Notes: a model not told the origin generated them from the sequence alone. A stretch of 64,000 bases of DNA from Aureimonas sp. Leaf427 (GCF_001425485.1 NZ_LMQW01000001.1:285016-349015), one strand, 5' to 3'; shown: positions 26,127-35,006, counted from the first letter of the stretch. Program-made: numbers and translations.

Positions 26127-26170
26127 GGGAAAATGCGATGGGGCCGGTGCGTGCGCCGCCCGGCCCCATC
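26127..26170 (-). terminator. Rho-independent terminator after the phasin gene
   Basis: GATGGGGCCGG and CCGGCCCCATC form a perfect 11-bp stem (26137-26170), followed on the minus strand by GCATTTTCC. It lies 27 bp beyond the phasin stop. Confidence 0.75.
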
Positions 26171-26197
26171 CGATCGATCCTCGAAGAGAGGACCCTC

Positions 26198-26707
26198 TTA
26201 GTAGGACTTCGCCGAGTCCGTCGCCTTCTGGAAGGCTTCGCGGCCGGGCTTCATCAGCTCCTGGGCGACCTGCTGGGCGAGCGACTGGATGTCCTTGGAC
26301 TGGTCGGTCGCAAGCTCCACCTGCTTGCGCAGGTACGAGGTCTGCAGCTCGATGACCTCGGAGAAGGACTTGGCCGCCATCAGCTTGTCGAGGTGCTGGA
26401 AGCCGACCTCGGCATTGTTGCGGAGCGCGTCGATCGCCTTCTTCGACAGCTGGAGCGAACCCTGATGGGCGCTTTCCAGGGTCGTCTCGAGCGTCTTGGT
26501 CGCGTCGTCGGCGGCCGACTTCATGCGCGAATAGGCCTCCTTCGACTGCTCGACGGACTTCTGCGTCATCGCGCGGAAGGTCTCGGTCATCTTGGAAGGG
26601 TCCATCATGGATTGTGCGGAACCCATGAACTCCTGCGCGTTGCGCAGAGAAGCTTCGCCGGCGGCCTTGGCTGCGTCCGACGCCTGGTTGAAATCCTGCT
26701 CCGACAT
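26198..26707 (-). CDS. Phasin family protein (PHB granule-associated)
   Basis: A 169-residue, almost wholly helical protein of the alphaproteobacterial phasin family. The core LETTLESAHQGSLQLSKKAIDALRNNAEVGFQHLDKLM and SFSEVIELQTSYLRKQ (residues about 75-130) are characteristic; each is given in pieces here. Phasins coat polyhydroxybutyrate granules and control their size. It is monocistronic with its own terminator. Its upstream region carries TGC-N3-GCA and other palindromes that could bind a PhaR/AniA-type repressor. Confidence 0.9.
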   Translation of the reverse strand: MSEQDFNQASDAAKAAGEASLRNAQEFMGSAQSMMDPSKMTETFRAMTQKSVEQSKEAYSRMKSAADDATKTLETTLESAHQGSLQLSKKAIDALRNNAEVGFQHLDKLMAAKSFSEVIELQTSYLRKQVELATDQSKDIQSLAQQVAQELMKPGREAFQKATDSAKSY

Positions 26708-26784
26708 GGCTGCATCTCCCTAAACTCGTTGAAATCAGTGCCAGATTGGGCGTTTTGCGGGCCCACCCACCCTAGAACGAGCCC

Positions 26785-26816
26785 ACGTTTACCAACGTTC
26801 ATTGTGCAATGCAACA
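26785..26816. promoter_or_regulatory. Palindromes upstream of the phasin gene
   Basis: ACGTT-tacc-AACGT (26785-26798) and TGC-aat-GCA (26805-26813, within TTGTGCAATGCAACA) lie about 80-110 bp upstream of the phasin ATG. TGC-N3-GCA resembles sites bound by PhaR-type polymer sensors, which repress phasin genes. The match is partial and the assignment is tentative. Confidence 0.35.
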
Positions 26817-26857
26817 TAGAAGCTTCCTTGCCCTCTTTCGGTTGCATTCGGGATTAA

Positions 26858-26871
26858 CCCTTTCGAAAGGG
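26858..26871. promoter_or_regulatory. Perfect 14-bp palindrome between phasin and sensor-kinase genes
   Basis: CCCTTTCGAAAGGG is a perfect palindrome in the 274-bp divergent region between the phasin and PdhS-like genes. It could be an operator for either gene; I do not recognise the regulator. Confidence 0.35.
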
Positions 26872-26922
26872 AATGGTGCCGCAGGAACAGTTGATTCTGG
26901 CCAGCGAAGCGTCGCGTCCCTA

Positions 26923-26937
26923 TTAAGGTCATGTTAA
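26923..26937 (+). promoter_or_regulatory. CtrA-type box (TTAA-N7-TTAA) before the PdhS-like kinase
   Basis: TTAA-ggtcatg-TTAA matches the alphaproteobacterial CtrA consensus TTAA-N7-TTAA exactly. It contains an in-frame ATG (26931), which argues that this ATG is not the start and that the kinase begins at 26982, 45 bp after the box. CtrA is the phosphorylated output of the DivK/PleC/PdhS network, so feedback on this kinase is plausible. Confidence 0.55.
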
Positions 26938-26981
26938 GCAAATCCGGCATCCGGCCGCAGAAACCGCATGGATCCGCACCG

Positions 26982-29900
26982 ATGACGACGAGGACGACAC
27001 CTTCGACGAGCGAGATCGTCGCCGATGCGAGCCTGCGCGACGCAGCGCTGGCCGGCGCGGCCGTGATCGCTCTCGACGTCGAGTTGAACGCCGTTCTCTT
27101 CGCGGATGCAGCAGGCCGTGCGATCGTCGGCCCGCCCGGAGCGGCGGCGACGCCGACCCTGCGGCAGGTCCGCTCCGCCGCGCGGCAGCTGGCGGAAGCC
27201 GGCCACGCCCGCGTCTCGCTGCGCCAGTCGACCCGCGCCGGCACGAAGATGATCGAGGCGGCGCTCATGCTTCGCCCGGCGGATGGGGCCCGCGCGCCCT
27301 TCGTGCTCCTGACCATCCCCGATCTCGGCCGGCCGCTCGACGACGCCGATCTCGTCGCGGCCGTGGCTCCGCCCGAAAGCGCGGCCTGCACCTTCGTCGA
27401 AGGCCTCCTTCATTACGCGACGGCCTCTTTCGACGCCGCCTCCGGCAGCGCTCTCGCCGCCGATGTCGCCGCCTTCGAGGCCGGCGAGGACGCGATCGCG
27501 ACGCGGGATGCGGGCGAGATCCGCTGGACGCTCGTGCGCGCCCCCTTCGGCCGCACCGTCGCCTGGGCCGAAGCCCGCCCGGCGCCGGCTGCGGAGGTTC
27601 CAGCGCCTGAACGCCTGCCTTCGCAGGCGCCGGCCTCGCTTCCATCGGCCGAAGCCCCCGAGGCATCGGCGGGGTTCGCGACCTTTTCCGTCAAGCGCGC
27701 GAAGCTCGGCGAGCGCCGGCCCGGCATGTCGATGGGCGCGCTCCTCGAGCGCTGGCATTCGCGCGGCCCCGAAGCGCCGGCGGAGCGCACCGGGCCGGAG
27801 ACCGGATCGGCCCTGCCGGACGCAACCGAGCGGACGGACGCGCCAGCAACGACCGCAGAGGAAAACCCCGCCGAGCTTTCGAGCCCGGCCGTGCTCGACG
27901 CGCTGCCCGGCGAACAGGCGCAGCCGGATGTGCAGGAGCTTGAAGACGATACGCCGCTCGACGTGATCGCCAGCGAGCCGGCGGACGACGAGACCCCGGC
28001 GGATCGGGAGACGCTGGACGCCGCAGACGGCGCGGAAGCGCCGGTTGTCCCGCCGACGACAGATGCGGACATTTCCACAGCGGCCGAACCGTCGGACCAG
28101 CCGGACACGACGCTGGCTTTGGAAGCGCCGGCCCCCATCGCCGAACCGGCTCTCGCAACCGATGCCGCGCCCGAAGAAGCGCGCGACGGCAGCGCGCCGG
28201 TGCGCAGCGTGGCTGCCGCAGGTGCGCCTGCCTTCGTTCCGCGTTTCGACGTGCCGCCCGTGCGCTTCGTCTGGCAGATCGACCGCGAGGGCGCGTTCCG
28301 CTTTCTCTCGCCCGATTTCGCCGGCGCGGTCGGCCCGAACGCGGCCGATGTCGTCGGGCGCAGCTTCGCGACCGTCTCCAAGGTCTTCGGATTCGACGAG
28401 ACGCGCGAGATCGCGCGCCTTCTGGAGCGGCGCGACACTTGGTCCGGCCGCACCATCTTCTGGCCGATCGAGGGCAGCGACCGCAAGGCGCCGGTCGATC
28501 TGGCGGCCCTCCCCGTCTATGGCCGCGACCGCAGCTTCGACGGCTTTCGCGGCTTCGGAATCGTCCGGCTCAACGAATCCGTGCCGGACGAGGAAGGCCT
28601 CGGCCTGCATCTGACGCAAGGCCCCGCCCCCGCGCGCGACGATGCGCCGGACGCGACCTGCGGCGACGAAGCGCCGGCCGCAGAGCCGCCGCGCGAGAAG
28701 CCGTTCCTGCGCCGCTTCGAGGCGGAAAGCTTCGGCCGCCGGGTGGAACCGCCCGTCGAGCCCGAGGCCGCACCCGAGGCGGACTCGGCGCAGAAGGTCA
28801 TCCGCCTGGAAGAGCGTCGGCGCCCCCGCGAGGGCGTGCTGTCGACGGCCGAGGAGGCCGCGTTCCGCGCCATCGGCGCCAAGCTCGGCAGCAAGGCGGA
28901 AGCCGAGTCTCCAGGCGCGCTGCGCTTCGAGGAGCCGGCTGTTCCCGAACAGGCGCCCGAAGACGCCGCCGGGGCACCTTCGCCGCAGATGGCGAAGGCC
29001 GGAACGGGCGCTGCCCTGTCCTCCGCCGTGACCGATCCGATCGAGCCTGCGCTCGAAGCTTTGTCGGAAAAGCTCGCTCGGGCCGAGGCGGAAGCCGATC
29101 GTCGGCTGGCCTCCCGCAAGCCTCCCGCCGAAACGGACGCGCCTCCCGCACCTGTCGAGGACACAGCGGCGCTCGACGCGCCCCTGGCGGCCGCGGAGCC
29201 CCAGCGCCTCGACGTCGCGGCAGAGGCCGGCGAGTCCTCGACCGCATCCGGTGAGGTTTCCGCCGGTCTGCCGGACGGTGCGGCAAGCGCCGTCGAAGCG
29301 CTTGCGTTCGAACCCGCCGCAGGCGCCGAAGCCCGCGAAACCGCACAGGACCTCGACGAGGACGACGAAGACGAACCGCCGCTCGACGTCGCGGTCTTCG
29401 AGCGCCTTTTCGCCGGCCTGCCTCTGGCCGTCCTCGTCCAGGTTCGCGAGACCACCGTCTACAGCAATGCCGAATTCGCGCGCCTCACCGGCCATGCCGA
29501 TGCCGAGGCGGTGGAGGCGGCGGGCGGACTGGATGCGCTGGTGCTCGACCGGCAGGGCGAGGGCACGCTGGCGCTCGTGCGCGCCGATGGCGAGGTCGTG
29601 GAAGTGCGCGCGCATATGCAGCGGATCGCCGAAGGCGGCCGCTCCGCGCTGCTCATGTCCTTTCTCAGCGTCGCGGACGAGGAAGCCGCGGCCATCCCCG
29701 CGCTCGAGGACCTGCGCCAGGAGGTGGAGGAGCTCCAGGCCGTGCTCGACACGGCGACGGACGGCGTCGTCCTCCTCGACAGCAGCGGCAATATCCGCGC
29801 CATGAACGGCTCGGCCCACGCCCTTTTCGGCATCGGCGTGGACGAGGCCTTCGGCCGGCACCTGTCCAGCCTCTTCGCCCACGAGAGCCAGAAGGCGACC

Positions 29901-30830
29901 GTCGACTATCTGGACATGCTGCGCGACGACGGGATCGGCGGCATTCTCAACGACGGGCGCGAGGTCATCGGGCGCGTCTCGCAGGGCGGCTTCATTCCGC
30001 TCTTCATCACCATCGGCCGCCTCACCGGCGAGCGCGGCTGGTGCGTCGTCATCCGCGACATCGCCCATTGGAAGCGGATCGAGGAGGACCTCGTCAACGC
30101 CCGCCGGCAGGCCGAGGCCGCGAGCCTCCACAAGAGCCGCTTCCTGGCCAATATCAGCCACGAGCTGCGCACGCCGCTGAACGCCATCATCGGCTTCGCC
30201 GACGTCATGTCCTCGGAATGCTTCGGCCCGATCGGCAACGAGCGCTATCTGGAATATCTCGGCGACATCAAGCGCTCGGGGCACCACGTCCTCGACCTCG
30301 TCAACGACCTCCTCGACATTTCCAAGATCGAGGCCGGCAAGGTCGATCTCTCCTTCGAGGCCGTCTCGCTGAACGAGGTCATCTCCGAGGCCGTGTCGCT
30401 GATGCAGCCGCAGGCGAACCGGGAGCGCGTGATCGTGCGCTCCAACCTGCCCTCCTCCGTGCCTCCCGTCGTCGCCGACCGGCGCACCATGCGCCAGATC
30501 GCGCTGAACCTTCTGGCCAACGCCATCCGCTTCACGCCGGCGGGCGGGCAGATCATCGCCTCCACCACCTATGCGGCGGAAGGCGACGTGCTCCTGCGCT
30601 TCCGCGACTCCGGCATCGGCATGACCGAGCGCGAGATCGAGCTGGCGCTGACGCCCTTCCAGCAGGTCCATGCGCCCAGCGCCAACCGCGGCGAGGGAAC
30701 CGGCCTCGGCCTGCCCCTCACCAAGGCAATGGTCGAGGCGAACCGCGCCTATTTCTCGATCCAGTCGACGCCGGGCGAGGGAACTCTGGTCGAGATCGTC
30801 TTCCCGGCTCCGCGCGTCCTCGCGGAGTGA
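26982..30830 (+). CDS. Very large PdhS/PleC-type sensor histidine kinase
   Basis: A 1282-residue sensor kinase. The C-terminal core is intact: His1060 in SHELRTPLNAIIGF, the DivK-kinase-like stretch FGPIGNERYLEYLGDI, N-box QIALNLLANAIRF, G1 DSGIGM and G2 GEGTGLGLPL. Three PAS-like domains lie near residues 426-525, 805-895 and 916-1030. Two long Ala/Pro/Glu-rich regions (about 200-420 and 540-800) are probably disordered. No transmembrane helix is seen, so it should be cytosolic, like Brucella PdhS but longer. The ATG at 26931 would add 17 residues, but it lies inside a CtrA-type box. Assignment to the DivJ/PleC/PdhS group is inference from the HisKA sequence. Confidence 0.85.
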   Translation: MTTRTTPSTSEIVADASLRDAALAGAAVIALDVELNAVLFADAAGRAIVGPPGAAATPTLRQVRSAARQLAEAGHARVSLRQSTRAGTKMIEAALMLRPADGARAPFVLLTIPDLGRPLDDADLVAAVAPPESAACTFVEGLLHYATASFDAASGSALAADVAAFEAGEDAIATRDAGEIRWTLVRAPFGRTVAWAEARPAPAAEVPAPERLPSQAPASLPSAEAPEASAGFATFSVKRAKLGERRPGMSMGALLERWHSRGPEAPAERTGPETGSALPDATERTDAPATTAEENPAELSSPAVLDALPGEQAQPDVQELEDDTPLDVIASEPADDETPADRETLDAADGAEAPVVPPTTDADISTAAEPSDQPDTTLALEAPAPIAEPALATDAAPEEARDGSAPVRSVAAAGAPAFVPRFDVPPVRFVWQIDREGAFRFLSPDFAGAVGPNAADVVGRSFATVSKVFGFDETREIARLLERRDTWSGRTIFWPIEGSDRKAPVDLAALPVYGRDRSFDGFRGFGIVRLNESVPDEEGLGLHLTQGPAPARDDAPDATCGDEAPAAEPPREKPFLRRFEAESFGRRVEPPVEPEAAPEADSAQKVIRLEERRRPREGVLSTAEEAAFRAIGAKLGSKAEAESPGALRFEEPAVPEQAPEDAAGAPSPQMAKAGTGAALSSAVTDPIEPALEALSEKLARAEAEADRRLASRKPPAETDAPPAPVEDTAALDAPLAAAEPQRLDVAAEAGESSTASGEVSAGLPDGAASAVEALAFEPAAGAEARETAQDLDEDDEDEPPLDVAVFERLFAGLPLAVLVQVRETTVYSNAEFARLTGHADAEAVEAAGGLDALVLDRQGEGTLALVRADGEVVEVRAHMQRIAEGGRSALLMSFLSVADEEAAAIPALEDLRQEVEELQAVLDTATDGVVLLDSSGNIRAMNGSAHALFGIGVDEAFGRHLSSLFAHESQKATVDYLDMLRDDGIGGILNDGREVIGRVSQGGFIPLFITIGRLTGERGWCVVIRDIAHWKRIEEDLVNARRQAEAASLHKSRFLANISHELRTPLNAIIGFADVMSSECFGPIGNERYLEYLGDIKRSGHHVLDLVNDLLDISKIEAGKVDLSFEAVSLNEVISEAVSLMQPQANRERVIVRSNLPSSVPPVVADRRTMRQIALNLLANAIRFTPAGGQIIASTTYAAEGDVLLRFRDSGIGMTEREIELALTPFQQVHAPSANRGEGTGLGLPLTKAMVEANRAYFSIQSTPGEGTLVEIVFPAPRVLAE

Positions 30831-30907
30831 GGCCGCCGGTCGGCGCCGGATGCGGAGGCGAGGCAGCGATCCGAAAAGCCTCTCCGAAACATGAGCTTGT
30901 GCGGCAA

Positions 30908-30964
30908 CTTGGAATAGCTCCAATTTAGAGCCATTCCAAGTATTTGAAATCACTGATAATTCAA
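30908..30964. promoter_or_regulatory. Two inverted repeats upstream of the iron-transport genes
   Basis: A 33-nt hairpin (CTTGGAATaGCTC / GAGCcATTCCAAG, 12 of 13 paired, loop CAATTTA) spans 30908-30940. TTGAA-N11-TTCAA follows at 30944-30964, in a locally AT-rich stretch 91-147 bp before the binding-protein gene. Iron genes in this order are controlled by Irr or RirA; part of the first repeat (TTTAGAN4TTCNAA) loosely resembles an Irr box. The hairpin could instead be the kinase-gene terminator, but no T-tract follows. Confidence 0.4.
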
Positions 30965-31054
30965 TCTTCTCAAGCTTGCGTCGCGGCTCACGATCCGTCA
31001 TGTCGCCAGGGTCGCCGCTGAACGCGGCCCTCTCGTCGCCGAGGAGATTTCGAC

Positions 31055-32101
31055 ATGACGACCCGATTCAAAGGCTTTCGCCGCAGCCTCGTTCTGGCCG
31101 CGCTCGCCTCGTCCCTGGCCGCTGGCACGGCCGCTGCCGCCGACGTCAACATCTACACCTCGCGCCAGCCCGCGCTGATCCAGCCTCTTCTCGACGCCTT
31201 CACCAAGGAGACGGGTCTTTCGACGGCCGCGATCTTCATCGACAAGGGCCTGCAGGAGCGCATCGCCGCCGAGGGCGCCAACTCGCCCGCAGACGTGATC
31301 ATGACCGTCGATGTCGGCAATCTCGACGCCGCCAAGAAGGCCGGCATCGTCCAGCCCCTGACGAACGAGACGCTGGAGAAGAACATTCCCGCCGAGTTCC
31401 GCGACACGGACAAAGAGTGGTTCGGCCTCACCGCCCGCGGCCGCGTGATCTACGCCTCCAAGGACCGCGTGAAGGAGACCGCGATCACCTACGAGGAGCT
31501 CGCCGATCCGAAGTGGAAGGGCAAGCTCTGCACGCGCTCCGGCCAGCATCAGTACAACGTCGCCCTGATTGCGGCCTATATCGCCCATCACGGCGAGGAA
31601 GCCGCCAGGACATGGCTCACCGGCGTGCGCGACAATCTCGCCCGCAAGCCCGAGGGCGGCGACCGCGACCAGGCCAAGGCGATCGCGGCCGGCGAATGCG
31701 ACGTGGCGCTCGGCAACACCTACTATGTCGGCCTCATGCAGACCAACGAGAAGGAGCCGGCGCAGAAGGACTGGGCGAAGGCGATCAGCGTCGTCATGCC
31801 GACCTTCGACAACGGCCGCACCCATGTGAACATCTCCGGCATCGCGCTCGCCAAGAACGCGCCGAACAAGGAGAACGCCATCAAGCTGATGGAATATCTC
31901 TCCGGCGACGAGGCGCAGCGGATCTATTCGGAGATCAACTACGAATACCCGCTGGAGCCCGGCATCGCGGTTTCCGACGCGGTGAAGGCCTTCGGCGATC
32001 TGAAGCCGGACACGCTGCCCTTGGCCGAGATCGCCAAGTTCCGCACCAAGGCCTCCGAACTCGTCGACGCCGTCGGCTACGACGACGGCCCGCAGAGCTG
32101 A
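31055..32101 (+). CDS. Ferric iron ABC transporter substrate-binding protein (FutA/FbpA-like)
   Basis: A 348-residue periplasmic Fe(III)-binding protein. The signal peptide is about residues 1-29 (ending AAAAD). The mature start VNIYTSRQPALIQPLLDAF is diagnostic of the FutA/IdiA/FbpA group, and the iron-binding di-tyrosine is visible in GNTYYVGLM near residue 226. A GAGGAGA ribosome site lies seven bases upstream. The permease gene follows 112 bp downstream; no ATPase gene is present. Confidence 0.92.
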   Translation: MTTRFKGFRRSLVLAALASSLAAGTAAAADVNIYTSRQPALIQPLLDAFTKETGLSTAAIFIDKGLQERIAAEGANSPADVIMTVDVGNLDAAKKAGIVQPLTNETLEKNIPAEFRDTDKEWFGLTARGRVIYASKDRVKETAITYEELADPKWKGKLCTRSGQHQYNVALIAAYIAHHGEEAARTWLTGVRDNLARKPEGGDRDQAKAIAAGECDVALGNTYYVGLMQTNEKEPAQKDWAKAISVVMPTFDNGRTHVNISGIALAKNAPNKENAIKLMEYLSGDEAQRIYSEINYEYPLEPGIAVSDAVKAFGDLKPDTLPLAEIAKFRTKASELVDAVGYDDGPQS

Positions 32102-32213
32102 TCGCTCCGCCGACATGAGATGAGAGACGCACCGGCGCCCGGCGGCTCGACCGCCCCGGGCGCCGTTCGCCGTTTTCGCCCCTTCCAGCCCGGCCCATCG
32201 CGAGAGAGACGCC

Positions 32214-33908
32214 ATGTCCGCGTCCGTGCCCATTGCCAAGCCGGCCGCCGCCGGCCCCGTCGGCCGCAGCCGGCACGACCGCGCCTATCTCGCCGCCGGC
32301 ATCCTCGTCGCGCTGGCGGTGATCCTGCCGCTCGCCTCGCTTCTCGTCATCGCCCTGTCCGGCAGTGCAGCGAACTGGCCGCACATCGCCCAGTCGATCC
32401 TGCCGCAGGCGAGCCGCGTGACGCTTCTCCTGATGCTGGGCGTCGCGATCCTGTCGGGCACGGTCGGCGTCCTCACCGCCTGGCTGGTCGCGACCTTCGA
32501 CTTTCCCGGCCGGCGCCTCTTCGCCTGGGCGCTCGTGCTGCCGCTGGCCGTGCCCACCTATATCGCGGCCTATTGCTTCGTGGAGTTCCTCCACTTCACC
32601 GGCCCCGTGCAGACGGGTCTGCGCGCGCTCTTCGGCTTCGAGACCCGGCGCGACTACTGGTTCCCGGACGTGCGCTCGCTCGGCGGAGCCGTCGTGATCC
32701 TCTCCTCGGTGCTCTACCCCTACGTCTTCCTCACCGTGCGCATGGTCTTCCTGATGCAGGGGCGCAAGGCGGCCGACGTCGCGCGCACGCTCGGCGCCTC
32801 GCGGGCGCGGGTCTTTTTCCGCGTGCTCCTGCCGATGGCGCGCCCCGCCATCGCCGTCGGCGTGACGCTGGCTTTGATGGAGGCGGTGAACGACATCGGC
32901 GCGGTCGAGTTTCTGGGCGTGCGCACCCTCACCTTCGCCGTCTATTCGACCTGGCTGAACCGGGGGGACCTCGAAGGCGCGACGCAGATCGCGCTTCTGA
33001 TGCTCTCCGTCATCGTCGCCCTCGTCGCCATCGAGCGCTTCGCCCGCCGCCGCCAGCGCTTCACGCTGCACCGCGCGGACCGCCCCCGCGCAGGCCGCGA
33101 GCGGCTGGGCGGCGGCCGGGCCTGGCTCGCGACGGTGGCCTGCCTCCTCCCCATCGCGTCCGGCTTCGGCATTCCGGCCGTCGTCCTCGGCGCCTTCGCG
33201 ATGCGGCGGCTGGACCAGGCGGCGGACCCGCAGCTCTGGCGCGCCCTCCTCCACACGGTCGCGATCGCGGGCGCGGCGGGCGCGGTGACCGTCGCGGCGG
33301 CCTTCGTCATGGCCTACGGCATCCGCCTGACGCATTCCAAGCGCCTCGCAACCCTCGCCCGCATCGGCGCGCTCGGCTACGCCGTCCCCGGCACGGTTCT
33401 CGCCATCGGCATCCTCGTGCCGCTCGCCGCCTTCGACAACGCGCTGGACGCCGCGATGCGGGCATCCTTCGGCGTCTCGACCGGACTTCTCCTGTCGGGC
33501 TCGGGCTTTGCCATCGTCTACGCCTGTTTCGTGCGGTTCATGGCGATGGGCCACGGCTCGGTGGAAAGCGGCTTCGCCAAGCTCTCCTCCCATTTCGACA
33601 TGGCCGCCCGCACGCTCGGCCGCGGCCCCGGCGGAACCTTGCGCGAGGTGCTCCTGCCGCTGATGCGCCCCGCCGTCCTCACCGCCTTCCTCCTCGTCTT
33701 CGTCGACGCCTCCAAGGAACTCTCCGCGACCATCCTGCTCCGGCCCTTCGACTTCGAGACCCTCGCCACCTTCGTCTACGCCTCCGCCTCCCGCTCGGCC
33801 TTCGAGGACGGCGCGCTGGCCGCCCTTCTCATCGTCCTCGTCGGCATCCTGCCGGTGATCCTCCTCACCCGCTCGCTGACGGAGGCCGTCAGCGAAGAGG
33901 TCCACTGA
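32214..33908 (+). CDS. Ferric iron ABC transporter permease (FutB/FbpB-like, two-domain)
   Basis: A 564-residue permease made of two fused six-helix halves, as usual for FbpB/AfuB. Each half ends with an EAA-type loop: RTLGASRARVFFRVLLPMARPAI near residues 190-212 and RTLGRGPGGTLREVLLPLMRPAV near 465-487. The protein should form the channel for ferric iron delivered by the upstream binding protein. The expected FbpC/FutC ATPase gene does not follow; the next gene is a convergent quinone oxidoreductase. An unlinked ATPase must be recruited if the system is functional. Confidence 0.92.
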   Translation: MSASVPIAKPAAAGPVGRSRHDRAYLAAGILVALAVILPLASLLVIALSGSAANWPHIAQSILPQASRVTLLLMLGVAILSGTVGVLTAWLVATFDFPGRRLFAWALVLPLAVPTYIAAYCFVEFLHFTGPVQTGLRALFGFETRRDYWFPDVRSLGGAVVILSSVLYPYVFLTVRMVFLMQGRKAADVARTLGASRARVFFRVLLPMARPAIAVGVTLALMEAVNDIGAVEFLGVRTLTFAVYSTWLNRGDLEGATQIALLMLSVIVALVAIERFARRRQRFTLHRADRPRAGRERLGGGRAWLATVACLLPIASGFGIPAVVLGAFAMRRLDQAADPQLWRALLHTVAIAGAAGAVTVAAAFVMAYGIRLTHSKRLATLARIGALGYAVPGTVLAIGILVPLAAFDNALDAAMRASFGVSTGLLLSGSGFAIVYACFVRFMAMGHGSVESGFAKLSSHFDMAARTLGRGPGGTLREVLLPLMRPAVLTAFLLVFVDASKELSATILLRPFDFETLATFVYASASRSAFEDGALAALLIVLVGILPVILLTRSLTEAVSEEVH

Positions 33909-33913
33909 CGGTT

Positions 33914-33934
33914 CGGCCCGCCATCGCCGGGCCG
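33914..33934. terminator. Hairpin between convergent iron permease and quinone oxidoreductase genes
   Basis: CGGCCCG-ccatcgc-CGGGCCG, a perfect 7-bp stem, occupies most of the 37-bp gap between two convergent stops and could serve both transcripts. There is no T-tract. Confidence 0.5.
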
Positions 33935-33945
33935 TCCGGCCCGTC

Positions 33946-34914
33946 TCACGGACGAAGGATGGAGGCCCCGACCGTCGTCCCCGCTTCGAGATCGGCATGG
34001 GCGCGGGCGGCGTCCTCCAGCCGATAGGAAGCGCCCGGGCCGCTCGCGACGCCCGATGCGATCATGGAAAGGACGGCCCCGGCGGCCGTCGGATAGGTCG
34101 TCTCCTCCGCCGAATAGGCCATGACGCTCGGACGCGCGAAGACGGCCGAGCGCAGCGGCCCGACCTCTTCGACCGCCAGCGGCGGGATGGGGCCTGCCGC
34201 CTGCCCGATGCTGGCGACGGTGCCGAACCGCCGGATGCAGCCGAACGTCGCGACCAGCCTGTCGCCCCCGATGCCGTCGATCGCGAAATCGACGCCCCGT
34301 CCGTCCGTCAAGATCGAAACATCCGCCGCCCAGTCGGCATCGCGCCCGACGACGACATGGTCCGCCCCGTTCGCCCGCGCGATCTCGGCCTTGGCGGGAG
34401 AGCCGACGGTTCCGATCACGGTCGCGCCGAGACGCTTGGCCCATCGCGTCAGCAGCGACCCGAGACCGCCGGCCGCGGCGTGAACGAGCAGCACCGAGCC
34501 GGGCTCGACGGGATAGGTGCGCGTCAGGAGCATGTGAACGGTCAGGCCCTTCAGGAGCCAGGCGGCGGCAAGGTCCTCCGGCACGTCGGACGGCAGGGGC
34601 ACGGCCCGCCAGGCCGGCAGACGCCTCGTCGCCGCATAGGCGCCGACGCTTCCGGCATACGCGACGCGCTGGCCGATCGAGAGGCCTTCGACGCCCTCGC
34701 CCAGCGCCTCGACGATGCCCGCGCCCTCCACGCCGGGAACGCCGTCCTTCGGAAGCGGGTAGAGGCCCGTGCGATGATAGACGTCGATGAAGTTGACGCC
34801 GATCGCGCGGTGGCGAATCCGTATCTCTCCGGGACCGGGCGATGCCGCCGGCCAGTCGATCGGCTTTAGTTCCTCCGGCCCGCCCGGCATCGTCACTCGA
34901 ATGGCCTTGTCCAT
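33946..34914 (-). CDS. NADPH:quinone oxidoreductase (zinc-independent MDR family)
   Basis: A 322-residue QorA-type medium-chain reductase. The N-terminal GroES-like fold includes GVNFIDVYHRTGLYPL and PGVEGAGIVEALG. The nucleotide-binding part has VHAAAGGLGSLLTRWAKRLGATVIG near residues 143-168. No structural zinc cysteines are seen, as expected. AAGGAGA six bases upstream supports the start. It is divergent from a LysR gene across 92 bp that contains an inverted repeat, so it is the likely target of that regulator. Confidence 0.88.
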   Translation of the reverse strand: MDKAIRVTMPGGPEELKPIDWPAASPGPGEIRIRHRAIGVNFIDVYHRTGLYPLPKDGVPGVEGAGIVEALGEGVEGLSIGQRVAYAGSVGAYAATRRLPAWRAVPLPSDVPEDLAAAWLLKGLTVHMLLTRTYPVEPGSVLLVHAAAGGLGSLLTRWAKRLGATVIGTVGSPAKAEIARANGADHVVVGRDADWAADVSILTDGRGVDFAIDGIGGDRLVATFGCIRRFGTVASIGQAAGPIPPLAVEEVGPLRSAVFARPSVMAYSAEETTYPTAAGAVLSMIASGVASGPGASYRLEDAARAHADLEAGTTVGASILRP

Positions 34915-34958
34915 CGGTCTCTCCTTCGAAAGACGAAAGCCGTAGACGCGGGCCTTCC

Positions 34959-34976
34959 GATCGGAAATTCTCGATC
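34959..34976. promoter_or_regulatory. LysR-box-like inverted repeat between qor and lysR
   Basis: GATCG-gaaattct-CGATC (18 bp) lies near the centre of the 92-bp divergent region between the quinone oxidoreductase and the LysR gene. Position and symmetry suit a LysR operator. Confidence 0.45.
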
Positions 34977-35006
34977 TCCGCACAGCGTATGTGAGAAAAC
35001 GACCGG

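Noticed and set aside
26934-31001. A 1355-codon open frame on the minus strand opposite the PdhS-like kinase
   Set aside because: It mirrors codon bias of the real gene in very GC-rich DNA, has no recognisable domain and is Arg/Gly/Ala-rich throughout.
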